64,000 bases of DNA, from positions 9,052,001-9,116,000 of the forward strand of contig NC_039492.1 of the NCBI RefSeq assembly GCF_003590095.1, given 5' to 3'. A model generated the notes under the pieces. It ran no database searches, was not told where the DNA came from, and saw only the letters and a program-made list of their open reading frames with translations. The position numbers were made by a program, and so were the translations under genes. Positions 35,501-47,500 of the stretch are shown piece after piece (the stretch's first letter is position 1; each line of letters starts with the position of its first letter). The stretch comes from Trichoplusia ni. Its lineage: Eukaryota > Arthropoda > Insecta > Lepidoptera > Noctuidae.

Positions 35501-38500
35501 TCACTGGCCTCACGAAAACAACTATGATTTCTAGCGTAATTATTGTCAGTGAATTCCTAAGAACACGCACCAGCTATAGAACTATGTAATCAATCAGCAT
35601 ATCTTGTATTTATTTGTCTATTTCTTCTATTTCCAGAGCACTACAAAACAGAGTCCGTCCATAACAGTCGATGGAATATCCACGTACCCTGGACTGGGAT
35701 TTGGTCCCATGGGTCCCGTGGCGCCCATGCCTGGCGAACCCCCGGGAACGCAACTCCGACAGCACCAAGACACCACCACAAATTTACCAAGCACGGAAAA
35801 ACCAGTCAAGAAAGAAAGAACGTTCGTCATCGCTGCAGTAGAGTTCCATAGAGTCGAAACACCGTTCTTGATTGGACTATGGATTTTCTTCGCAAGTTTA
35901 GCAAAGATAGGTAAGTGCGCTAATATTAACAAAGTAGTCTTAAGCCAATTATTAATTCAAGTGACTAATTATGCGAAAATGTAGTATCTACGAAGTATCT
36001 ACCAGAATAAATTTAAATCGTAGGCAAAGAATATTTGAATACGTATAAGCTTGTAATAGGTAAAATGAAACGAGAAAACAGTATTATCCTAAAGTGGAAT
36101 ATATAACATGGCTGAAATAACATTAACAATAGCTATCATGTGAATTTAAGCGTCGATAACGATTTCAAATTTGTAACAATAAAGGTTAGACATAGAATTT
36201 ATGAGATACGTAACGTTATAAATAAAAAATTGGTAGCGCTATGTTGAGATTCAGTCAATTTCATGGATCGTTGCTAACCACGCATATTAGGAATTTTTCG
36301 ATCGGATTTATTAAGGTCAGAGGTTGTGTGAAAAAGAAGAATTTCTTAACCCAGTTACTTTCGATACTCCGAGCTGATATTTTATTTAGTTGCTTTTAGC
36401 AGCCCTGAGGGGATAGAATTTCAGATGAACGTCACGGGAATACTTGAAGATACATTCACACTATAATTTATTGACCGGCTTCGTCTTTAAATGGGATTAT
36501 TAGTCTCGTTAACTGGATTGGTTTGGCCAAAATCGTTTTTATGGAATGAATTGATTTTTACATTGTTCCTTCTTGTACCGTCGTATTCAACGAATTTTAT
36601 TTAGACAGCCTCTAAAATTTTCAATGAATCTAGTTAAGTCTTTGTCAAATCAGTTACGTCGTAATAGGCTAATAAACTAAAAATCCCATTATTTGAAACT
36701 CGAAATGACGATTAAAACAACGTTACTTTTATTCAAACTGATCCGAGATTGAACAGGTTTTAAAACAACATAATATTAAGCCTTCAACGAATGCTAATGT
36801 TTATTTTCTATACCGAAAGCACATATTTATTGTACTGTCATTAATCAAAATACAGTGTAAGTTAATATTAGTTCTCGATCATATGAACACTAACACGAAA
36901 CGCTTTTCTCTGACCTTGTGCCACATTTTTGCGGGAACTTCATGTTTTTATTACATGTAGTTTTGAATTCTCAGTTTGAAGTACCAGCTCGCAAATTAGA
37001 GGTTTATTCAAAGGTAAACTGGGGCAAGAGCACTTACAAAGGTATAGGTTGCTATATTTAATGCTCATAGGTTAAGGTGCATTCTGAATGTTTGGTTAAT
37101 TTGAGAGTTATGGGTTTCAACATTAAATACGATTTATTAATAGGTATAATAATGTATAACTATTGATTATTGAAACTATCTCTGGGGAATGACGAGCAAA
37201 TGTCGCCTGTCTAGAACGTAAATCCTGCCAATTGCCATAAGTATATACGTATTTTTATTGAAATGATTTTTTGCCGCCAATAACCACATATAAACCTTTA
37301 GAACACATGTTACACATAGTGTAAGTTAGTGGCAATGTTCTACAACATAATTGAAACCGCGAATACAAGTTAATTCACTTGCGGCATTTGCAAATTGAAA
37401 AGTTAGGTTAGATCAGTACGGCTTCACCGGCACGTAGCGATGACCTACATTCGTTCAATCTTCAGTCAAGAATGCTATGCTTTTACTTAATTAAGCAATG
37501 GTTCATGGTTTGTGGTTATAATTAATGAACTTGTTATTAATATTGGTATTTTAAACTCTGCTTTACTTGTAAGGCGCGATATTAAGTGTAATGATTTTAG
37601 AAGCTCATTTGACTAATTCGCGTGCGTGAGCATCTGTGTGTCTGGATATTTAAAAAAAATAATAAAATAACAGAAAAAAAGAATATGAAAATTGGCGGGA
37701 GCATTGAAAAATACGTCTACGCTTGATGTACTGTTTAAAGATTATTGTAAAAGATTTAAGGTGTGGTATCCGAATAAAGTTGTATTGTCGACACAGGAAT
37801 TTTATTAAATACTAAAATGATAGCTACTTTTTCATAAACGCACTGGTGCCGTTGCTATCTTTTTACGTTGATATCACATAAATTTTGAATGTTGACAATG
37901 GAATCCCGACTATGAATAACAAACACGTCGTTAAGAAATCCAGCAACTCTGTGAAATATTTTATTTTTCAACCAAACACACAAATCTGTAATAACTATAC
38001 AAAACGTAAAGCATCATGTCTACAAATCATTTATTCTGCTCGCACACGGTCTTCTTAGAACAAGTACGAAGTACATGGGTACTGATCCTGGATTTCCGTC
38101 TTCGTTTCACTGAAAATATTTTCCTATACCTTCCCTTCAAGAAACTTCTTCGTGATTTAACGGGATATGCACTACGGCAATCACGGATTTCCCGAATTTC
38201 TGGGATATCTGATTTAGTATTGACATACGCAGGTACGGCTGAATCGCATTCTGTTCGAGTAGAATAAGCAGTTACATAAGCCGATTTCGGGACAAAGCCA
38301 GTTGTTGGCCGGTTTTTCGGAAAACACCGATTAGCTCGCCGACCATGAGATGGACATTCAGAGTCAAGCTCCAATGACGTTATTGACGCCGTCGAAAATG
38401 ATTGATCTTCTCCAGATAGGGGACTAGTAAACTTATCCTCATACCTCAAGGTGTGAACATTTGCGTAGTAGTTACCCATTTTAACATCAACAAAATCGAA

Positions 38501-41500
38501 TGAGTTACTCGATATTTTATTTTGAAGAACAGAATTTTTGGGTGAATAACTTTTACTTCTAAACTGGCAGCCGACATCCCTAATAAATATGACAGTCTCA
38601 TTACTCGGATCCTCTTTAGATTCACTGGGGCATTTAGCATGTGAGGAATCAAACTGGCATGATTTATTGGATCTAAATACATGTTGTTCTGTGTAACATG
38701 GTGTTGAAGATAGTTGGCAAGGTGAGAAAGTATTAGCTAAACATGTTGTTTTCGGATTTAATAAGTATGCTTGGGGACTGTAATCGTTAAGAAACTCGCA
38801 ACCATTCTGTACTCGCGACACCATATTTATTTGATGGTGCTCCATTGTATTTGCGAACGAGTCATGTTGACATACGGGTATATATTTACATCTTGGAATA
38901 TGAGGACAGTCAGAATTCTCAATATCATCGACTAATTTACTCGAAGCTTCTTCATAGTGAAGACTTTTAGAGAAAGGGACACACAGCGGTAGATTAACAC
39001 AGCGAGGTCGGTGCAAGCAAGGTGGTATATATTCACAATTATTCTTTAGCACATTAGCTCTTTGACAAGAAGGTACAACAGTACATGGTGGGTGATGTCT
39101 ACAAGCTTTCGTAATCCTGATTATTCGTGGGGTGGATTTGGGAACAGAATGCTTTTTAACACATTTTTGACTGACGTTGACATTATAGTAGTTATCGGAA
39201 GGCAATATTTGACAAACTGGTAACATCTCACATCGCGGCTCATGAAGGCATAAATCACCATCTTCCATTGGTTTACTTCTATGATTATTCGGTGTTGCTC
39301 TGTATGCGTACGCAGCAGATGATGGTATTTCTTTACTGCGGTATATTGATGAATTCTCACATTTTAAAAGGTCTTCATCTTCAGTAGTACTAATACTTAT
39401 TACGACATCAACTTTTTCTTTGCAATTCGGGCACAATATTCTTCGAGACCTCTTACGACTTTTTTTCTGTTTATTATTCTTATGATCAACTAGGATTGGC
39501 ACATCGTGTTTATTAACAATTTGAACTGGCGGTTCGTTCTTGGGGACAATTACTTCAATCATTTCGACTACACTAGTATTAGTAGGTTTGTCTTCTTTGA
39601 CAGGATCACCTTTATTTTTTTTTAATTTACTTGATTTTTTGTCTTTCTTTTCATCAACTAAAACGACCTTCATGGTACTCGTTACTTGATCAGCCATAGT
39701 AAGCGATTTACTATTCCTTGCTAGTTCTGTTAGTGACTTTTTGTCCGTGCAAGGACAAGCGTAAGAAAATAATTGGCACGGACAAGGGTCTTCGGTCCGC
39801 TTACCTTTATCTTTTTTCTTGGATTTCTTTTCTTCTGGTATAGGCTTGGTGTATTCTGTACGGTATTTTGCGTAAGACCAAAACTTTTGCTGTCTGTCTG
39901 TCATGTCTTTATAATACTCTTTATATCTTTTATGGTAATCCTGTATGTAATCATCGTCTCTTAAGAAAATTTCTGAGGAAAGAGCCTCATTTGAATATTT
40001 TTTCTTTACCTTTCTTGCATTTATTTCTATGCTGTCTCTTGGTAGTAGTTTCGGGTGTATTTGGGTTGCACATTCTTGAACAATAGATTTAGTCCCAAAC
40101 GCCGCAGTTGTCGTAGGCATTTTCACAACTTTCATGAAATTGGCGGTTGATATACTTATCTCTGTGAGACAATGAAATGAATGCCTTTTAGCAATATCGT
40201 CTAAATCGTAAAATATAGTACTCGTTGAAGGAACAATAGTTTTGCAGCTGCTATTCATCATGTTGTTTAACCGATTGTACTTTTCACTTGTAACAAAATT
40301 TGTACTTTTCGATAAAGGATATTCACATTCTAATAGTTGATTTGGTGCATCTCCATGAAACACTGAGCGCTCTCTCATTGGTATATTAGGATTTATATTA
40401 GATAACTCATAAGACATTCCTGCAAATATATCATAAACACTGGTATAGGATTTAGCATGTAACTTTTTTGATTTAGATTCAGGCATCTTTATATATTTGA
40501 AGCACCAGTTGACTCAAATTGGTATAATTTTGAGATTTTCTACACTTCGTTTTACATCACTAAAATATTTTTAATAATTTTATCTATTTTTATGATTTTT
40601 CATTGAAAAATGTCACTATACTTTTGACACAGGATTGACGGAGACCACCAAAGAGAATATCATCTACACATACAATAAAGCACAGCTTTTTGCGTCTTAT
40701 GAATAGGTTTATTCTATATCTACTGCCGCGATAGTTACAGCAATATCTTATTGTGACCTATTTTCATATTTGCTCTCAATACCAAAATAGGCCTGTAAAA
40801 GCTATCAAACAAGCATCAAAGGCTTGCTTTAGAGGTAAATCACGTTACGATCCCACATCCTGTCTGCAACAAGCAAAGTGCAGCTGAGACTAGCATTAGT
40901 TAGTAAACTAATTTACAACATACTGCAATATTGAATTTTGTTTCAGGTTTCCATATGGCACCGAAGTTATCTAAGATGTTTCCGGAGTCGTGTCTACTTA
41001 TTTTCGTAGGAGTTTTGATCGGTGCACTTCTGTTGAGTACTCATAGCGTGCACGTACAGCCTTTGACGCCAGACACGTTTTTCTTGTACATGCTGCCTCC
41101 TATCATCCTAGATGCGGGCTACTTTATGCCTAACAGATTGTTCTTTGATCATCTTGGAACAATTCTGTTGTTTGCTGTTGTTGGTACTGTGTTCAACACT
41201 TTGACTATAGGCAAGTATTTGAGAAAATTCTACTTTAGTTTGAATGATTTACTATGTCGTCTTTTCACCACGATAATTATTAAATTTGTTTTGCAGGTGC
41301 ATCTCTGTGGGCTTGTGGACAGACTGGGATGTTTGGATGTACGACTCCGCTTCTAGATATGCTATTATTTGCAGCATTAATATCTGCTGTAGATCCAGTA
41401 GCCGTTCTCGCTGTGTTTGAAGAGATCCATGTAGACGAAGTGCTTTACATTGTAGTTTTTGGGGAATCTCTGTTGAATGATGCTGTTACAGTCGTTTTGT

Positions 41501-44500
41501 ACCATATGTTTGAAGCGTATACGTAAGTATGAACATTTCTTTGTTGGTTTACACTAGTAGGTATATATTTAAACTAGTTAAATAATTATTTTATTTGCCT
41601 TTTTAGGGAAATGGGTCCGTCTCGTCTGGAATACACGGATTTCCTGGCAGGACTGGCCTCCTTTCTGGTGGTAGCTGTTGGAGGGACCTGCATCGGAGTC
41701 GTGTGGGGCTTCGCTACCGGCCTAGTCACCCGATTCACCCACGAAGTCAGGGTCATTGAACCTATCTTCATATTCGTCATGGCTTATTTAGCGTATTTGA
41801 ACGCTGAAATGTTCCATATGAGTGGGATACTTGCGTAAGTTTACTTGTTACCTAACTTTGCTATACACAAGTTTTTTCTTAAACATATTTTTATTTCTAT
41901 GTTTGTTTCCAGTATCACCTTCTGCGGCATAACTATGAAAAACTACGTGGAAGGGAACATATCCCACAAATCGCACACAACTATTAAGTACACGATGAAA
42001 ATGCTGTCATCGTCTTCAGAAACTATTATTTTCATGTTCCTTGGAGTCGCTACTGTCAACAATAACCACGATTGGAACACGTGGTTCGTTTTGTTGACTA
42101 TCGTTTTCTGTTCAGTGTTTCGGATAATAGGCAAGTATTAATAAACAAATATTAAATTAACAGGATTGTTAGGAGGATTTTAGAATAATGAATGCACAGT
42201 TTGAAAGAATGCCAATTTTAATACCTTTTGTATAAGTTGCCTGACTGGTAGGCAAGATAAGGCTAACAAAGCGAACCCTCTGGGCACAAGACGGGTTGAC
42301 AATATTTCAAAATATTTAGAAATTTAAAACCGGATTGACAGAGGAATGAAATTTAATTTAATTTAGAATCCGTGGGTTGCGATTGTACCTACAATGTCTG
42401 GATAGGCAATAAACTTGAAAGTTTTGAAAAAGGAGGGCTGTTTTACTTATTCCGATACAAGTGAAATAATTTTTTCACAAAAATATATGAAATACTTGAT
42501 GTCTTGTCTCTATTAATTCGTATAGCTCATCGACATCACCATTCTTATTGATGTAGCTCTAATTGTTCTAACCTCTGTCAGCGACAACAATGTATTCAAA
42601 TTACAATTTAAACAAACCGCAGATAAACGTGACGGAGATTGAGATGCGACCATCGATCGATGTCAGGGGGGGGGGGGCTTATCACCACCTCTTTGAGCAA
42701 AATTGTTGCAGTTGGGGAAGTGAGTCACCGCTCTGTGCCTTATAAAGCGTTGTCTCGCTTTAACAATATCAAAAAGAGAGAGATATAACTAAAAAATAGT
42801 AATAGGCCCCCTCGTTCTAAATATGGGGTATCTTTCATTAAGATACTGCGAGAACAATTTTTAAGGGATTGATGAAATAGAAATTGTTGTAAATGTTTAA
42901 TACTTTTGTTGTTGTTTTAGGTGTCTGCATATTTAGTGCGATTGCGAATAAGTTCCGTTTGCACAAACTGAATAGGGTCGAAAAATTTGTGATGTCTTAT
43001 GGAGGTGAGTTCTAATGAAGCTTACATATTTTATGTTCTAGAATTCAAGAATATTCTTATATAGCAAAGAATATTTTACTGAGAATTATTGCAATTTTCG
43101 TTTGAATTTACATAGTCTGCATCTAACAATTTCAGTCTGTTTAAATACCCACTGGTTTATTATTAGATACATAATAGACATTGAAGTTATAATTTTCGAT
43201 TTTGTCTAGCCAAAAAGAAGAAACACAAACACTCTGATATTAATAAAAGCCAACCTATTTAAACAGTTATTTTAGACGATAGTTATTTTTGACAAAGTTA
43301 TTCGAGCAACATTCAGGCTCGATGGCTTCATTCACATTCGCATTTAACGCTAAAGGTTAAATTGAAAATAGAATTCTGGAAATCAGTCTTTTCATAATCG
43401 ATGATAGAATTCTCACTGGACTTATAAATCTGATTGTTATTTGTGCATGAATATTACATAACCTAATATCCGATATTCATGATATGAACTGTAAAGTACC
43501 AATGTATGACTTTATTGAGCAAAAAAGATCGGAAACTCAACGGATTATGTAAAAAAAGCTTATTTACAAACACGGGAAGTGTTCATGTTCGTAATGTTTG
43601 CGTATTTCCTTTGGAACTGGTTGCGAGATAAAGTTATCAAGCGGATTACCGATCGCAGTATGATCGTTGGTTGTTAATATTCAATCAGGTGGCTCAAATT
43701 CGCTACCTTTAAAATGTAACATCAGTGATTTGTTTACGCTTCACAACTTTAGTATGTTGTGATTGAATCTATCACCTTATTGCGTAACTTTTAATTAACG
43801 TCTGGATATTCAATGAATCGATGCTTAGATTAAGCGCTTAGTTGAGCTAACACGATGTCATGCCTACATCTAATCAATAGCTTACATGTTAAGACGTGCC
43901 AACTAATTTCTATGTAAATGTATGTTAACAGGTCTTCGAGGCGCTGTGGCTTTTGCTCTAGTTCTCCTAATAGACCCAGAGGTAGTGGAACTTCAACCTA
44001 TGTTTGTTACCACAACTATAGCTGTTATATATTTCACTGTTTTCATCCAAGGGATTACAATAAAACCGCTAGTAAAGATACTGAATGTTAAAACAGCTGA
44101 AAAACGCAAGCCTACGATGAATGAACGGATTCATGAACGGGTGAGAACTCTTTCTTAGGTAAATAATGATGATCCGTAATGAGAATAAATATTTTATTCT
44201 TTTATTAATTTCATTTTAGTTCATGGATCATTTGATGGCTGGCGTAGAAGATATACTGGGTAAACACGGTAACCACCACATGCGAGACAAGTTCAAACGA
44301 TTCGACAACCGCTTCATACGACCGTTCTTACTTAGAAATTACCAGGTAAATATGACAAGAATTTGTTGATCGCACGAACTTTCCCAAAGTCGGGAAATGT
44401 GTCAAAAGCTATGTGAAATATTTACAGTATATTTGACGAAATTTTAAAGGAGTGTGTTTTGAATTTCCGCGATGAGAGTAAACACCCTTTATTTATATTT

Positions 44501-47500
44501 TAGTAACGTAACAAGATTGTAACTTTTGTGTGTTTATGCGAAAGAATACTTTAGAATGAATGCTAGTTGATTTAAAACAGAAGCTATATATGACCGTATT
44601 TATGAATACTTTCAGGGCGCAGAACCAAAGATTCTAGAAACATATTCAAAGCTAGCAATGAGGGATGCCATAGAATACATGCAAAGGAATGCCTCAACTA
44701 TAGGAAATATATCCGGAGCGGAGTCCATGTCAGCGATCTTCAAAAACTATACTAATGCCAACTTTAACGGGAGGTAAGAAAATATTACTCTTAAAGGGCG
44801 GAACAATCGTATTGATGAGACGTAAGACGAGGACGCACTTGCTCAGAAAATTATAGGGGTCTTATCCGCGCTCTGTCCTTTGTGTTATAACACATCTATA
44901 TAATAGGCTTGTACGAAAATTTTGTGAAGGCTTTTCGACTCGTCTGAAACGTGACCTCGTCTTAGGTGTTTTATGTTTTTCCGGCCAGCCCCTAAGGCTT
45001 CATACCAAAACAATTATGAGTATGTGGTTTCAAACCTATGACTTATATTTCAGTCCGAGTTTCAGTCAGCTAGATTCGTCGACATGGAACATAGACATGC
45101 AAGAATTAGAATACAATCCATCTAAGAAAGACCTCACAGATGCCAAAATACATCATCTCCTTGCTGAAGAACTTTGCAAACCATTTAGACGCGTAAGTAT
45201 ATTCTTTAAACAAAATCAATTTTGTATTCAACATAACACCTTAAGAAATAAAAAAGATTCTGATATATTTCATTATTTTTGAATCAAGGAAATGTTTAGA
45301 TTTCCTAGTCAAACGTATAAGAATATCCTAGACTTACATGTCGTTTACGCATTAGCTTGAACTACACAATAGGCTTGTAAAGGATTAGAAACAAACTAGG
45401 CATGTATGAAAGGAAGCCATTTACGTTTGTCGCGATCCGTTCAGTTCGTTGACGCCTTTCCAACGTCTAAATACCCCAGTCTGTTTTAAAAATAGATGAT
45501 TTGTTATAATAGCCTACATACAATATACCTAGTGTACATAGGGTATAATGTTTGATGTAAAAGTTTTGCTATATTGTCTTCAGCATCGGCGCCTTAGCTA
45601 CAGCCGGCATGCGGTGAACGATCGTGACCTCGGCACGCAAGTCAATTACAAGACTCATATGAATATACGTCGGCGGGTTGGCGACAGGAAGCATCATCAC
45701 AAGCGTAGTAAACGTGGAAAACAGGTACCTAACCTTTTTTTATTAGGCTAATAAATAACTGCTTTACCTACCTGTAACTAGAAATTAATGTCAGTTTACT
45801 CTGTAGCTTACTACAATGTATTAATTATTGTTACATTGGCAGAATGTTAATTAAGGACACCTCCAATTTTTTATAAGGTAGCTGATGTTTTGTACTAGCA
45901 CAACTCGAATAATGATTATTGATTTCAGGATGGGAAAAACCATGTGACTTTCCCTGAATTCCAGCAAAATGGTTCGGCCAAACAGTTCACGCACGGTAAA
46001 ATAAAGTATTATAGATTAGGTACTTACTTACTTATTCTTTATTATTATCACGAGTGTCGATCGCATGCACGTGTGGGTTCAAGTATTTTATTTTTGATTA
46101 TTTTTAATTTACAAATAGAAACACATGTACAAATGTCATTGTTAATTTTCTTTGCAGGCACAAACGCTTTGTCTTACACTAGTTATCGACACAAATGTAA
46201 AATAAACACGTAAAAAAATAAATTTAAACATAACGACATATTAGCACATGCTTTTTATTTTTTATTGTCTGTGACTTCATTATGTAATTATTCATAATTC
46301 GAATTGTTTTGCCCACGCAATTTAAATTGATAAAATGTTAATGCTAAAGCTTTGAAATAAAACGACAGTTATAAAATACGAATCTACATTCACTTAGAAG
46401 TCTTGTTAGCACGTAGTTGAGCATGTGATAAGAGATGAGCTTTTGTGTTGTGTTGTGCCAGTGAAGTATTGTTCTCTTACAGACTACATAGATGAGGTTC
46501 TGCAGGAGGAGGGCGACGAGCGGGAGGTGGAACCTCGCCGCGAAGGCGAAGACGGCGGTATAACATTCACTGCCAAATCCCCGCGTAGGTATTCTGCATG
46601 ACGAACCCTGTGTGATACACCACAGTTTGGATTTGAATGGTTATATTGCTAAGCTATCGATAACATCTAAGTCTGTATTATCAAAGCTAAATCTAATGAA
46701 AACTAAATATCTTATCCTAAGCTATCTCGTGTAAAAGTTCAATGTTTAAACTACCCGCAAATTTCCTGTGGTTTTTGTTGCTATCTAATGTCTCTTGTAT
46801 ATTAATCTGAGTAACCAAGTATTTGTATAGCACACATACATAAAATTACGCTTACCCTATTAATAATATTGTGCATGTGTCACAAACAAATACTTATTGA
46901 AGGCAAAATCTTCAAATCCAAACGAATCCTTTAGATGTTGTTAACTGACGTTGTTTGTTATTTACCGCACTCTAACTTCTCTACATTAACCATAATGGAA
47001 TACTTGTACTACTAAACCGGTGGTTACTAAATTGGTATACGACTATTATTTGCCGAGTCGAAGCGTTACATATTTTCTGACATGGCTACGTACTGTGAGA
47101 ATGTGCTGAAAAGTATTGTGGTGGCATGTTCCAAATAATCTTTCTGTATGTATGTATTTGTATTTTATAACTATTCTTCTTAAAGTAATTTGATTTCTAT
47201 TGTTTTTGTTCAGTTGCCTATTTTTAAGAAATATTTACTTCAATGATTTATGGCCCAATTAATTTGCAAACCTTTTATTGTAGGACAATAAAATGGTGCT
47301 CTTTCTGTTAAACGTGGAGTAGGTAAATCGTCGAATCAATAAACTAAAAATATGAATATTCTTCCTAAATTCATTTTATCCTTTGATATCAAAGAACCTA
47401 CCTACAAACATCATATTATCAAACCGGAATGTATGCTATATCCCTGTAATATTTTTAGTGCATAAATATCATAGAAATGTTCACCCAGTCACTCGACCTG

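Larger units (their letters stand above)
29571..35636 (+). other. NHE intron 1 (6.1 kb) with tRNA genes and repeats
   Basis: GT-AG intron. It contains Helitron-like copies E and F, the two tRNA-Lys genes and a TTTATCG-family MITE, all listed separately. The rest is AT-rich with no supported exon. Short frames at 30929-31159, 33956-34198 and 34228-34733 lack domains. Confidence 0.7.
35911..40946 (+). other. NHE intron 2 (5.0 kb) hosting the nested minus-strand gene
   Basis: GT-AG intron. The first 2.1 kb is AT-rich with no supported exon or repeat. The nested intronless gene occupies 38027-40486. The last 0.45 kb, upstream of both that gene's ATG and NHE exon 3, shows nothing further. Confidence 0.7.

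Noticed and set aside
35627..35932. 101-codon minus-strand open frame
   Set aside because: Antisense shadow of exchanger exon 2.
39773..40086. Plus-strand frames of 63-72 codons
   Set aside because: Antisense to the intact 819-codon nested gene; Phe/Leu-rich shadows of Lys-rich codons.
41211..41218. GT donor at 41215 (GGCAA|GTATTT) for exchanger intron 3
   Set aside because: It shifts the reading frame of exon 4 away from the conserved LWACGQTG and GESLLNDAV sequence; the GC donor keeps it.
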